Source of the DNA: Nematostella vectensis
Lineage: Eukaryota; Cnidaria; Anthozoa; Actiniaria; Edwardsiidae
NCBI RefSeq assembly: GCF_932526225.1
Contig: NC_064037.1
Coordinates: 8,352,203 to 8,416,202 of the forward strand
Length of the DNA: 64,000 nt
Direction: 5' to 3'
The number at the start of each line of letters is the position of its first letter. Position 1 is the stretch's first letter. A program made the position numbers and the translations under genes. Of the stretch, positions 23,192 through 34,326 are shown piece after piece. The notes under the pieces were generated by a model. The model worked only from the letters and a program-made list of their open reading frames with translations, made no database searches and was not told the origin of the DNA.

Positions 23192-24486
23192 TTTGCCTTT
23201 GGATTAGCAATAATTGGTAATTGAAGCGTGAATGTCACTTACCTAATATATAGATTTAGGCACTGCCTAAAAGCGGAGCCAGCATTGAACACCTTCTGTG
23301 TTGACTGATTGAGGTATTTTTGGGGGATCTAGGACCCTGCTCTTTACTGAGATTTATTTATTGTACCAACCAAATGGATCCAGTCCTTATTCAATAATTT
23401 AAATTATGTAGTACATCAAAGTTAACAAACACAATTCCTGGTGTGAATATGGCTGTCAAAGTTGTCAAGAGTCTAATGAAAAATTCTTATGTCCCATTAT
23501 AGAAGTTCCATTATAAATTTTTTTTTTTAATCAAAACAATACTCCGACAAGCTTTGCCCTTGTGCAGAATAGGTCATGGATGTAACAGCATTCTAAAGAT
23601 TTGAAATAATATATTTAGACTGTTTAGATGCCATACTGTAATTTTTATGTATTGATTTAGTGGCGATTCTCTCCTTCATTGGACCGAATATTCAGAAAAA
23701 TGTCTGGAAATTAAAACACAAAAATATATCTCCTTTCGTGCATTACATATTGGTGCACCACTAATGTACATTTGTAAAGCTACATTCTGACAAGCTTTGT
23801 CCTTGCGAAGAACAAGTAATGGATGAAACAGGATTTCAAAGATAGAATATAGTCAGACACAATTTTAGATAAGATGCAATGCTGAAGTTTTAATGTACCA
23901 TTTTAAGTGGTGATTTTCCATCCCCATGGGAATCCATATCTACAAATATACATCCAGTAATGCATTATATTTTGGTGTTTTTAGAAACCCTGGATCCAAC
24001 CATTCCAATGAAATAAATCTAAACCTTTAAAATAAATGTAATGGAAAAGAGACCTGGAAAGGAAATCCTAAAAAGAAGATATTAGTGAAAGTACTAAATG
24101 AAAATTTCTAATTTAAAAATCAAATCTGTTTATTAATTTATTTTTGGTGTAAAGGGGAAATAGCAAAGAGCATCAATTGCATAAAAATCATCAACAGGGA
24201 GAAGGAAAGGAAGAAACATGACTCAGTTCTTTAAATGTTTGAAAAGAAAATATAATAACAATAATGTGATAATTATATTCAGTACTTTCCTAAAATATCC
24301 CCTTTCTCATTATCTTTAGGTTAATAGAAAACTGTTTTTGTTACAGATTTATTATTTAAAAAGCAAAATTTTGTTTTTAGTTTTATATAATATAAGTATC
24401 TTGTTCTAAAAAAAACCTATTGAGTGTGTACTGCTGAATCACATAGTAATGCCCTAGTCATTTGAGCCCCCTCCCTTATGGTCCTG
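23192..24486. other. AT-rich intergenic DNA
   Basis: Two diverged copies of a ~230-bp repeat are visible: GACAAGCTTTG(C/T)CCTTG followed by GGATG(T/A)AACAG (23546 and 23788), each ahead of a TGGCGATT/TGGTGATTTTC motif. No gene is seen. Confidence 0.5.
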
Positions 24487-24491
24487 GGGAA

Positions 24492-24671
24492 TGTTATAAT
24501 ATTATTTGTTTTGGGCCCCCTGTGGCCCCTTATTTATCTTATGGGCCCCCCCGAGGACAGGGGCTCCTCGTTGTCTTATGTTGTAGTTTTTCACTCGGTA
24601 GATTTGATTTTTGTAGAGCGTTATTGTACAAAAAAAACAACCGAATTTTGAAGTAAACACCTTTTATTACA
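24492..24671 (+). repeat. 5' LTR, 180 bp
   Basis: It starts TGTTATAATATT and ends TTTTATTACA, and appears identical base for base to 28831-29010, including the C7 and A8 runs. Confidence 0.95.
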
Positions 24672-24686
24672 TGGTGTCAGAAGTGG
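24672..24686 (+). promoter_or_regulatory. Primer binding site
   Basis: TGGTGTCAGAAGTGG directly follows the 5' LTR. TGG is the complement of a tRNA 3' CCA. The donor tRNA is not identified. Confidence 0.75.
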
Positions 24687-24707
24687 TTAACCACTGGAGA
24701 ATATTAA

Positions 24708-27700
24708 TTGTTAAAGAAAAGTCGACAAAACAAGGAAACGATGGCCGAAAGTGGGGAAATGTATCATCGAGCTCCGGGACCTTTGGTGTTGGATGCGAAT
24801 GCATCAGAAAATTGGAGAAAGTTCCTAATGCAGTTCGAAATTTACTTGGTTGCAAAAGGAAAGGACGACAAGGGAGATAAGTTAAAAGTTAATTTGTTAC
24901 TTAACTGTGCTGGACCGAGTGCAATTGAAGAGTATAGCCACTTTATGTATACTGCAGGCGAGAGTAATGAATCTTATGGTGATGTGTGCCGAAAGTTCCA
25001 TGAACTTTGTCGAGGAGCTAAGAATGTCATTTATGAGCGACTGCTCTTCAATCTTAGAAACCAAAAGGAGGGTGAACGAATTGACAACTTTGTTAGTGAG
25101 CTAAAACGGCTTTCATTAAACTGTGACTTTGGAGCACTTAGAGATTCATTGATACGAGACCGTATTGTGGGGGGAGTAACCAGCGATGAATTGCGAGGGG
25201 AGTTGTTGAAAAAGCCAGACCTTACCCTACAAACCGCGCATGATTACTGCAGAACTTATGAGGCGACTGAGCTGCAGAAGTATAAGTTTGTTCCACAGAC
25301 AGTAGTCCCAAGTAAAACAGTGTCTGTGCAACCAGTCCAAGTTAAGAAAGAACAGCCGTCTTGTAAGTTCTGTGGATATCGCCATTCATTTGCACACCCA
25401 ACACGATGCCCAGCTTTTAAAAGGAATTGCAAGATTTGTAGCAAAACAGGCCATTTTGCAAAGATGTGTAAAAACAAACAGAAAAAAGATCCAGAAGTGC
25501 ATGTGGTGGAACAGGAGTATGACTCAAGTGACAGCAACGAAACCCACACATACTTTGGATCCATTGAAGTCGGAAGCGTGTTACAGAACCAGCAACCCAA
25601 AAAGAGCCTGATAAAAGTCATGATAGCAGGAAAAGAGGTCAAACTGAAAGCAGACACGGGTGCGGAGGCTACTGTCATCCCCTACAACTTGTACAAGAGC
25701 ATCACCAACAAGCCGTTGAAACGTTTACACCAGCCTTTGAAGGGCTGGCTTGCGACTAAGCCCATCTACCCTAAAGGATGTGTCCGCCTTCCAACACAGT
25801 ACAAAGATCGAAAGATAGATCTGTTATATCTTGTAGTTGATGGAGAGTTCACCCCACTACTAAGTTGTGAGGCTTGCCTTGATCTTGAAGTCCTACAGTT
25901 CATGGATCTCACATTGCTAGATTCACCATCAGCACAAACATCAAACATCGACTTGTCCAGAGAACAAGGCAAAAGTACCACAACCCTCACAAGTGACCCT
26001 GTTCTGAAAGATTACCTTGATTGCTTCAGTAACAAACCAGGAATGTTACCCAACAAAGTACACCTAGAGGTAGACTCTGCAGTAACTCCAGTTATACACG
26101 CACCCAGAAAGATCCCAGTATCCATGTTAGACCCAACTCAACAGAAGCTGAGAGAGATGGAAGAAGATGGGATCATTGTTAAAGAAGAAGAACATACCCC
26201 TTGGGTCTCTTCGATGTTAGTAATCGATAAACGAAAAGGCAAAGAAAAGAAAAGCCCACCAACCAAAGACAACATCAGAATATGTATAGACCCACGTGAC
26301 CTCAATAGAGCCCTCAAGAGACCCCATTATCCGATGGCCACAGTGGAACAGGTTGCCAACAAACTCACCGGTGCTGAAATATTCTCAACGTTGGATGCAT
26401 GCAGCGGTTTTTGGCAACTACCAGTAGACGAAGAAAGCTCGAAGCTCCTGACTTTCAATACCCCCTGGGGTCGATACAGATTCCTGCGGCTCCCATTCGG
26501 CATAAGTTCCGCGCCCGAGATTTACCAACGAGAGATGGACCGACTCTTCGCAGGAGTACCAGTAGAAATAATCGTTGACGACTTTTTGATACATGGTGGA
26601 AATCAATGTGAGCTAGATGACAAGATGATTGCAGTATTGAAGAGGAGCCGTGAGATAGGTCTAAAGTTCAATCCACGTAAAGCCAAACTTCGAGTTCCTG
26701 AAGTCAGCTACGTTGGACACCTATTTACTGCAGACGGTTTAAAGCCTGATCCTGAAAAGGTAAGAGCTATCAACGAGATGCCTGCCCCGACCGATAAAGA
26801 TGGCATACTACGTTTCCTAGGAACTGTAAACTATCTGGATAAATTTATCGAACATAAAGCTGATCTCCAGGGCCCTATCTCGCAGCTAACAAGGAATGAT
26901 ACCGCATTCGTATGGGAGACACCTCAACAGCATGCATTTGACAAGCTCAAAGCAGTCATTACCTCAGCGCCAGTTTTAGCCTATTTTGACAACACCAAAG
27001 AGACAGTGCTTAATGTTGATGCAAGTGGCACGGGATTAGGTGCTGTGATTCTGCAGGACGAAAGACCTGTAGCATTTGGCTCAAAAACACTATCACCTGC
27101 TGAGACAAGGTATGCCAACATCGAGCGAGAGCTTCTGGCAATTGTCTGGGGAACTGAAAAGTTCCATACTTATGTTTATGGACGTCGTGTTGTAGTTGAA
27201 ACCGACCACAAACCACTAGAAGCCATCTTCAAAAAGCCCTTGAATGAAGCACCACCGAGATTGCAGAGGATGTTGTTAAAGCTGACAAAGTATGACCTTG
27301 ATGTTCGTTATGTGCCAGGAAAGAAACAATTCATCTCAGATTGCTTAAGCAGAGCTCCAGTTAGTGACACTAAACCAGTTAGTGAACCAGAAGAGATGAT
27401 TGGAATCAACTTAATTGACAGTCTTGGTGTAGATTCAAGCACTTTGCAAAAATTCAAGGAAGCATCAAACTGCGATGTTACCTCTCAAGTGGTCATGGAA
27501 TATGTCGTTAAAGGTTGGCCAGCAGAAAAACATCAACTTGATGAGCTAGCGAGAGAATACTGGAGTTTTAGAGAGGAACTTAGCGTAGAAGATGGTTTGT
27601 TATTCAAAGCAGACAGAATCATTGTCCCGAGATCGTTGAGGGCAGAGGTGCTAGAAGAAATTCATGGCGCACACATGGGTGAGAACAAAAGTCTCAGTTT

Positions 27701-28784
27701 TGCAAGAGAATATGTTTTCTGGCCCTCAATGACTGCACAGATCAAAGACAAGATTAGTTCCTGCTCCATATGTAATGCATTCCGAAACCAACAGCCAAGA
27801 GAGACCCTACTACCACGTGAGGTTCCTGGATTGCCTTGGCAAGTGATCAGTACTGACATCTTTGAATATGCCGGACATTCCTATTTGCTTGTTACCGATT
27901 TGTATTCAAAGTACTTTGAGATTGAGTTGTTACGCCAAACCACTGCTAATTGTGTTATCAATAACTTAAAGAAGATTTTTGCAAGGTTTGGGATCCCGGT
28001 GGAAGTTCTGAGCGACAATGGCTCCCAGTACAGTAACACTAGAAACCTTTTTAATAGTTCACATGAGTTCAAAAAGTTTGCAGATGAGTGGGGTTTCCGT
28101 CACACCACAAGCTCTCCAGAGTATCCACAATCAAATGGAGCTGCCGAGAAAGCAGTTCAGACCGCAAAACGGATTTTAAAGAAAGCGGCTGCTGACAACA
28201 AAGATCCTTTTGAACGATTACTCAAATACAGGAATACACCCTTTGATGACTTAGGTGTGTCTCCAGCTCAGCTGCTAATGAGTAGGAGAACACGTACCCA
28301 ACTACCGACTCATCGACGTTTGCTACTGCCTCAGCCTGTTGACCCAAATCAAGTTGTGAAGACATTGAAACATCGTCAGAGTGTTTCAAAAAAGTATTAT
28401 GATAGTCATAGTCATGATCTCCCTCCTTTACAAGTTGGAGATAAGGTGCGTATCCGTCCAAACCGGGAGGCTGAGTGGAGGAAAGCAGAAGTATTGCCCC
28501 GATCGTACTTATTAGGAGATGAGCGTGGGCGTGTCTTCAGGAGAAATCGACGACAAATCATTTCAACACCTAATGATCAATCGATGAGCACAAGTCCTTT
28601 TGTTATACCAGCCATTCCTCAACTACCACCAGAAAGTACCAACAACCCCACACAGTTAAGCAATAATGTGACAGCATCGCCTACACCACCAAAGTCTTCT
28701 GAGAGGCAACACGAGACGACACCGATGAGCACAGCATCTGGCAGGGTTATCAAAAAACCACAAAGACTTATTGAACATTGTTAA
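24708..28784 (+). CDS. Gag-Pol polyprotein of Ty3/gypsy element (1358 aa)
   Basis: One intact frame encodes the retrotransposon polyprotein. Gag covers roughly residues 1-215. Zinc knuckles lie at about 219-255 (CKFCGYRH... and a canonical CKICSKTGHFAKMC). The aspartic protease has DTGA at 316-319. Reverse transcriptase has STLDACSGFWQLP and IVDDFL (Asp624, Asp625). RNase H has NVDASG (Asp771) and ETDHKPLEAIF. Integrase has an H2C2 zinc finger (HGAHMG...CSICNAF) and catalytic Asp1050 (STDIF), Asp1103 (LSDNGSQ) and Glu1147 (NGAAEKAV). A GPY/F-like C-terminal module (VGDKVRIRP...) precedes a Pro/Ser/Thr-rich tail. The spacing between the second Asp and the Glu is 43 residues, longer than the usual 35. 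There are no stops or frameshifts, and gag and pol are fused without a frameshift signal, so the element looks competent. Confidence 0.95.
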   Translation: MLKKSRQNKETMAESGEMYHRAPGPLVLDANASENWRKFLMQFEIYLVAKGKDDKGDKLKVNLLLNCAGPSAIEEYSHFMYTAGESNESYGDVCRKFHELCRGAKNVIYERLLFNLRNQKEGERIDNFVSELKRLSLNCDFGALRDSLIRDRIVGGVTSDELRGELLKKPDLTLQTAHDYCRTYEATELQKYKFVPQTVVPSKTVSVQPVQVKKEQPSCKFCGYRHSFAHPTRCPAFKRNCKICSKTGHFAKMCKNKQKKDPEVHVVEQEYDSSDSNETHTYFGSIEVGSVLQNQQPKKSLIKVMIAGKEVKLKADTGAEATVIPYNLYKSITNKPLKRLHQPLKGWLATKPIYPKGCVRLPTQYKDRKIDLLYLVVDGEFTPLLSCEACLDLEVLQFMDLTLLDSPSAQTSNIDLSREQGKSTTTLTSDPVLKDYLDCFSNKPGMLPNKVHLEVDSAVTPVIHAPRKIPVSMLDPTQQKLREMEEDGIIVKEEEHTPWVSSMLVIDKRKGKEKKSPPTKDNIRICIDPRDLNRALKRPHYPMATVEQVANKLTGAEIFSTLDACSGFWQLPVDEESSKLLTFNTPWGRYRFLRLPFGISSAPEIYQREMDRLFAGVPVEIIVDDFLIHGGNQCELDDKMIAVLKRSREIGLKFNPRKAKLRVPEVSYVGHLFTADGLKPDPEKVRAINEMPAPTDKDGILRFLGTVNYLDKFIEHKADLQGPISQLTRNDTAFVWETPQQHAFDKLKAVITSAPVLAYFDNTKETVLNVDASGTGLGAVILQDERPVAFGSKTLSPAETRYANIERELLAIVWGTEKFHTYVYGRRVVVETDHKPLEAIFKKPLNEAPPRLQRMLLKLTKYDLDVRYVPGKKQFISDCLSRAPVSDTKPVSEPEEMIGINLIDSLGVDSSTLQKFKEASNCDVTSQVVMEYVVKGWPAEKHQLDELAREYWSFREELSVEDGLLFKADRIIVPRSLRAEVLEEIHGAHMGENKSLSFAREYVFWPSMTAQIKDKISSCSICNAFRNQQPRETLLPREVPGLPWQVISTDIFEYAGHSYLLVTDLYSKYFEIELLRQTTANCVINNLKKIFARFGIPVEVLSDNGSQYSNTRNLFNSSHEFKKFADEWGFRHTTSSPEYPQSNGAAEKAVQTAKRILKKAAADNKDPFERLLKYRNTPFDDLGVSPAQLLMSRRTRTQLPTHRRLLLPQPVDPNQVVKTLKHRQSVSKKYYDSHSHDLPPLQVGDKVRIRPNREAEWRKAEVLPRSYLLGDERGRVFRRNRRQIISTPNDQSMSTSPFVIPAIPQLPPESTNNPTQLSNNVTASPTPPKSSERQHETTPMSTASGRVIKKPQRLIEHC

Positions 28785-28819
28785 GAACATTTATTGAACA
28801 CTTAACCTAACACTTTGTT

Positions 28820-28830
28820 GAGAAGGGAGA
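28820..28830 (+). promoter_or_regulatory. Polypurine tract
   Basis: GAGAAGGGAGA abuts the 3' LTR and would prime plus-strand synthesis. Confidence 0.8.
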
Positions 28831-29010
28831 TGTTATAATATTATTTGTTTTGGGCCCCCTGTGGCCCCTTATTTATCTTATGGGCCCCCCCGAGGACAGG
28901 GGCTCCTCGTTGTCTTATGTTGTAGTTTTTCACTCGGTAGATTTGATTTTTGTAGAGCGTTATTGTACAAAAAAAACAACCGAATTTTGAAGTAAACACC
29001 TTTTATTACA
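28831..29010 (+). repeat. 3' LTR, 180 bp
   Basis: This is an apparently identical copy of 24492-24671, followed by the GGGAA target duplication. Confidence 0.95.
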
Positions 29011-29015
29011 GGGAA

Positions 29016-30109
29016 GTCAGGGGTTAATGTGGGGTTTTAGATTACTTTTTAACCAGAATATATCAAGAGGGGTGGTGGTATTGACTGTTTTTGACTCTTA
29101 ACTTGGAAACAGGCTTTTATTAAAGTCTAATCCCCCACCCTTTCCTGGGACCATGTGTGTGGGGGTATCAAATGACTAGTGAATAAGAACTCCCTACTGT
29201 CTTTCAGACAGGTCTTTCAAGACATGGTTTTCAATTCTCATGTCTTCAGTCTTTAGCATTCATTTTGGCCCTCAGGTAGTCCCTGGTTCATAAAAGAGTG
29301 ACATTTCTTTCAAAACAATCTTTTTATCAAGACATTTATAATCTGACTAATTTCCACAAATATTTGAAAAAAAAAACATGAGATGTAAGATGCAGACAAT
29401 AACAATACATATTGGCAATAGGGGTTGAATTTTGTTTTGTTTTTATCCTCGGTAAGGAAAATTTCTCTTGTAAGTTGAAAAAGTTGCTGTATCTTCTAAG
29501 GATATGTTATCTTCTTAGGACTACGAGCACAGGATATAAAGACAAGAACGGTCTTCTTTACCAGTATATGACAAATGCAACACGATATTGGTTAGCCTTT
29601 ATGAAATATTTCAACAGAATCAAGAATAAAGATAGAACAAAGAATGTCAAAACAAAAGGTGTTATGCTCATTCAAAAGCAAACAAAAAGCAAACAAAAAG
29701 GACAACAAAAAGCCCAATAACTGTCAATAGAAATCGTCGTCTGAAACTCACCTTGCATTTTGTCGCTTTCTTGTGGTTGTGAGATATTTTACATGCCATC
29801 CGCTCTCAATTATCAATCACATCCTCGAAGAAACTTGCAATATACACACTGCTTTCAATATTTTGAAATATTTTTCGCGTTTTCCGTTAAAAATCATCCG
29901 AGATCGTAACGTAATCGACCGGAAGTAAACTGGTGACAATGCGGCTTTAAATTTACTAGCAAAAACCAGACATATCCTTACATAAATCTTGGCGTGAATA
30001 AATGTTAGTAGATCTCCTCTAGTTGACTTTATCCTTAAGTCACAAAATTTGAGGCAAAAAGAAATAATCAACGCATGACAAGAACTTTTCCCTTGCTCCG
30101 TGCTTGTAT
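29016..30109. other. Non-coding stretch between the two gypsy elements
   Basis: The short frames (for example 29412-29720) have no recognisable motif. Nothing further is supported. Confidence 0.4.
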
Positions 30110-30335
30110 TTAGCCGCCATTACGGGGCCGAGTGAGGCCTGGGAGTTGCGCGGCTGACTGACTGGCCGGCGAGTGACACCACAGGGTACCCGCGCAATGA
30201 CCACAAAACCAAGTCGCATAGTTATACCATATTTCTATACCTATGGAGCTCCGCGCGCGGCCTGCGGCCGCGCTGGCTCCGCTATTATGGGTAATTGGTG
30301 ATAGAGGATATGCTGTTCTTGTTAAACCATTGGCT
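30110..30335. other. GC-rich unidentified segment replacing the end of the older gypsy
   Basis: The integrase reading of the minus-strand element stops making sense after ...SSPLYPRANG. The DNA from there to about 30112 is GC-rich, including a palindrome-like GCGCGCGGCCTGCGGCCGCGC (30252-30272). It may be a second insertion or a deletion junction. Confidence 0.4.
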
Positions 30336-33300
30336 CTTGGGTAGAGTGGGGAGCTTGTTACATGAGTAAACCCATAGTCCTTTGCGAACTGTTCATATAA
30401 ATTACTTGCAAACTGGGGACCATTGTCGGATACGACAAGATCGGGGATGCCATGAGTTGAGAATATCTCTTTTAGGACACTGATTGCGGTTTCCGAGGAC
30501 TCACTTGTGAGTTTCCTGACTTCTACCCACCTTGAGTAGTAGTCCACTATGACCATGTGGGACTTCCCTTTCAGGTCAAAGAGATCTACTGCCACTCTTT
30601 TGCCAGGGACGGGTCGGGAAAGAAGAGGGAATCAGAGGCTCTTTCGGCTCTGGTCGATGCTTGGCGCATGTGAAACACTTGGTTACCAGATCTGTAATAG
30701 CCGAGGTGTACCTGGCCACCATACAGACATCCGTGCTCGGGCTTGACACTTGGTAATCCCCAGGTGTCCTTGATGGATCGAGTTGAGGATCTCCAATCTC
30801 ATCTCTCGTGGGATGACTATTCTCTCGTCATACAGTAGTAGTCCGTCCACGACAGCAAGATGACCTTTGTTCTCCCAGTACGGTCTCAGTACTTCTTAAT
30901 CTTGGAGCATTCTTCGTTAGCATCTTGTGCTTCTCTGATTTCTTGAAGTCGCTTAGGAGTTGCTGGTAAACCGGTGATAATCTGACTGGTGAAGCTTTCA
31001 ACTTCTTCTACCAATGTGTCATCTTCTGGGAGTGGTTTGCTTGCTGGAGCTTGTGACAATGTATCAGCTATGACTTGGTTCTTCCCCGGTACGTAAACTA
31101 CATGGGGATTGTACTTCAGGAGACGCATGTGGAATCTCAGAATTCTAGGCGGCATTCTTGACAGGTCAGTGTAGCTCAGGAGAGGGACCAGCGGCTTGTG
31201 ATCGGTCTCAACTGTAAACTGCATGCCAAGAACATAGTTGGTAAACTTCTCACATGCCCAGGTAACTGCCAGTGCTTCCTTCTCTATCACTGCGTATCTC
31301 TTCTCTGTCTCTGAGAGTGATCTGGATGCATATGAGACTGTTCTCCTAGTTCCGTCGTCTTGTAGCTGAAGTAAGACTGCCCCTATACCCAGGTTGGATG
31401 CATCACTGGATACAATGGTTGGGCGGTTAGGGTCATAGTGCGCAAGACTTCTTGATGACGTCAGCTCTTCCTTGATCCTTGTGAAGGATTGTTGCTGAGA
31501 CTCGCCCCAGGCCCACTCATTCTCTTTCTTCAGGAGTTGTCTTAGAGGTTCGTTGAGGTTAGCTAAGCTTGGGAGGAACTTTCCCATCTGGTTGACCATA
31601 CCCATGAATCGCTGCAGGTCATTGACTGCCTGAGGAGTTGGGAAACTCTTGATTGCTTCGGTCTTAGCGGGGTCTGGGCGCACACCACTTTGGTCAATAA
31701 TGTGTCCGAGGAACTTGACAGAGGGTTTGGAGAACTCACATTTCTCGTTGAGGGTCACACCTGCCTCTTGTAGGCGTCTAAGGACTTCACGAAGCCTTGT
31801 GTCATGTTGCTCCTGGGTCTCCATGAACCAGCGTGTCGTCGATATGACATATCACTCCATCTAGCCCTTGTAGGATGCTGGACATGGTACACTGATAGAC
31901 CTCTGGTGCTGAGCAGATTCCAAATGGAACACGATTAAAACAAAATCTGCCATAGGGGGTGATGAAGGTAGTCAGTAGACGTGACTCCTTGTCAAGTGGG
32001 AGTTGCCAGAATCCACTGTTGGCATCCAGTTTAGAGAAGACTCTGCTTTTGCTGAGCTTGGCCAGACTTTCATCGACTGAAAACGTCGGGTGGACTTCCC
32101 TCTGGACATTTCTATTGAGTGCGACGAGGTCTACACAAATACGGACAGATCCATTAGGCTTGAGGACTGGGACCATACCAGAACACCATTGGGTTGGCTC
32201 TGTGACTGGAGAGATGACTCCCTGCTGAATCATCTTGTCCAACTCCAGCTTCACTTTGGGAAGTAAAGGGTGAGGTACTTTCCTTGGTGTAAACAGACAA
32301 ACAGGGTTAGTATCAGGTTTCAAAGTAATGTGGTACTCGGTTTTATCTTGCCGAGTCCCTTAAACAACTTAGGAAACTCTGCTCTGTAATCAGGGATGGG
32401 AATAACTTCCTCTACATTGGTGTCTGCCCTCACTACCAGGCCTAACTTCACACAGGCATTCCTGCTAAGCAGTGAATGGGGTTGATTCTTGACTACGTAC
32501 ACCGTCTCTCTCATTTCTTTCCCCTGTGCCTTCAAGCATACATCAGGGGTTCCTAAAACTGAGAGACTTGAACCCCCTGGGCCCCTCAGAACCTCCTTTG
32601 GCTTGACTAGTTCATAGGAGTTGAGCAATGGCTCCTGGTCGCTGATCACCGACACAGCGGCACCAGTGTCTAATTTAAAAGTTATGGGTTGCCCATCGAC
32701 TTCTATTTCTGCCTTCCAGTACTCCACGCTGGATTTGCTCACCTCCCCTAGGAATGGAGATTCAACTTCAAGCTCATTGACATTTCCCTTGGCTTGTTTT
32801 GACTGGCATACGCCTTGCCAATGTCCCCTCTTATTACACTTATGGCAGGTGTCATTCTTTGCTGGGCAAAGCTGACGGTCATGCTTCTGTTTGCCACAGA
32901 ACATGCACTTGGATTTCCCCTGGGCACTCCCCTGGGGACCCCCCTTGGGCTGGGATTTCTTAGGCTTAGGGGTTTTCGGATGAACTTTCTTGACAAAATC
33001 TACGTTCTGACTTCTTGTCTCCCCCCTAACCACATCTCTATTTTCCTTCCTCATCTCCGTAAGCCTGCCTGCACATTTCAATAGCTTGTGTAAGAGTCAA
33101 GTCAGATTTGATTTGGAGACGATCTGATAGGGTTTCATCTTCGACTCCGACAATTATTCGGTCTCTAATTAATTCTTCCCTTAGAGAACCATAACTACAA
33201 TCGTCCGCTAGCCGGTAAAGGTCTTGTAAAAACTGGTCAAAGGACTCACCGGGCTTCTGCACGCGACGATTGAAGCGAGCTCTGTCAACGATGACGTTTT

Positions 33301-33779
33301 TTCGGACACCAAAATAGGTATTCAGCGCTGTTGTCATCTCTTCGAAGGTTGCCTTCGCTCCGTCGATCTTTAGTGTTGCGAGAATGTCGTCAGCACACGA
33401 TCCCATGGAGTAGAGCAGTATGCTCACTTGCTCGTTGTCGGGTTGTGATTTGAGGCCAGAGGCAATGCGGTACCTTTCGAAACGTCTCAGCCATTTTCGG
33501 CAGTTGTCAGCTTGCTGCAAGCCGTTCACTGCGGAGTTGAAACTTTAAGGGAGAGGAAAGTGTAGCTGAGCACGTTCGTCTTTATCTGTATCGCCCATAG
33601 TTCGGTTTAAGCCACTGCCACCATGTTATATTATGATCGATTGAGTTGAGAGAAGTACACTGATGAACAGTCAACAACAACGTTTTAATCCAAGATGGCG
33701 GACTCACCCCCAAGTCCCGGATGTACAAACACATAACACAGGGCTCCCAAATATGCCTAAGCTATAGCATAATACTACA
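30336..33779 (-). mobile_element. Older, truncated Ty3/gypsy element with frameshifts
   Basis: On the minus strand the order is: LTR (33779-33624), PBS, gag (33529-33038), zinc knuckles and protease (33081-32320), RT (32323-31802), RT/RNase H (31824-30886), and integrase in two pieces (about 30880-30600 and 30595-30336). Motifs: CMFCGKQKHDRQLC and CHKCNKRGHWQGVC; LDTGAAVSVI; FSKLDANSGFWQLP and CHIDDTLVHG; SSDASNLGIGAV and ETDHKPLVPL; HQGHLG; VDYYSRWVEV and VSDNGPQFAS. The frame shifts near 33065, 32330 and 31815, and a stop follows KKY at about 30886. The integrase C-terminus and 3' LTR are missing. It is a different subfamily from the element at 24492. Confidence 0.9.
33624..33779 (-). repeat. 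Putative 5' LTR of the older gypsy, with PBS at 33609-33623
   Basis: On the minus strand it begins TGTAGTATTATGC and ends ATATAACA. It is followed by TGGTGGCAGTGGCTT, a PBS-like sequence starting with the CCA complement. Only one LTR is present, so the left boundary (33779) is inferred from the terminal TG...CA. Confidence 0.6.
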
Positions 33780-34326
33780 GTTCTCGCGCGCCCTGGGCCC
33801 CCAAGGATGCTGGGGACGTGACGAGGATATGGAATCCTGTGCCTTATTTCTTGGAAGTGGCGTGGCTTGAGCATAGTCCATTTGAGCAGCTGAAGTCTGA
33901 GAGGTAAGTTAAGAGTTTGGTTATTCCCGTATTTTAGGGAAATTCTCTCTTTAAGAATTGCTAGAAAAGAATCGAAGCCTAATTCACTTACATATCAAAT
34001 TGTATGCGTCCCTTACGGGCAAATTTCTGCTTAAATAAGGATCTCCATCGTGATGCACGCTTTTATTTCTTATTCATAGAGTGTTGTCGCGTGCGAAAAC
34101 TCAAATTTTACTTTATGTCTGTTCTTTTGATGGCAGTTATATTGTGCATTTATAAGATAATCAGAGAGACAGTTTTGTTAATGGTTTGAATCATTTTATT
34201 TTAATTATGCTGGTATTTTACTTATATTTCTTTCTTACTTATCAATATGCACTAAGCTTTTTAATCGATGACCATAAGAAAAAAACAACATTATTTTTGC
34301 AGTGTTTGTGAAACATGAATTTCTAG
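33780..34326. other. Putative promoter/5'UTR region of sacsin-like copy B
   Basis: A strong donor CTGAGAG|GTAAGTTAAG (exon end 33903) is compatible with a non-coding first exon. No TATA box is evident. The next 423 bases look intronic. Confidence 0.35.

Larger units (their letters stand above)
24492..29010 (+). mobile_element. Complete Ty3/gypsy LTR retrotransposon, young
   Basis: The 4519-bp element has 180-bp LTRs (TGTTATAA...TTACA) that I read as identical, a PBS, one uninterrupted gag-pol frame and a polypurine tract. It is flanked by a 5-bp target duplication GGGAA (24487-24491 and 29011-29015). The left flank (CCTGG then GGGAA) and right flank (GGGAA then GTCAGG) show a clean insertion. 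Identical LTRs mean insertion too recent for substitutions to accumulate, or gene conversion between LTRs. Confidence 0.95.

Noticed and set aside
30110..30340. Integrase frame extension (…PRANG then Ala/Ser/Pro-rich residues)
   Set aside because: The conserved integrase Glu region is missing and composition changes abruptly; this is a junction, not protein.
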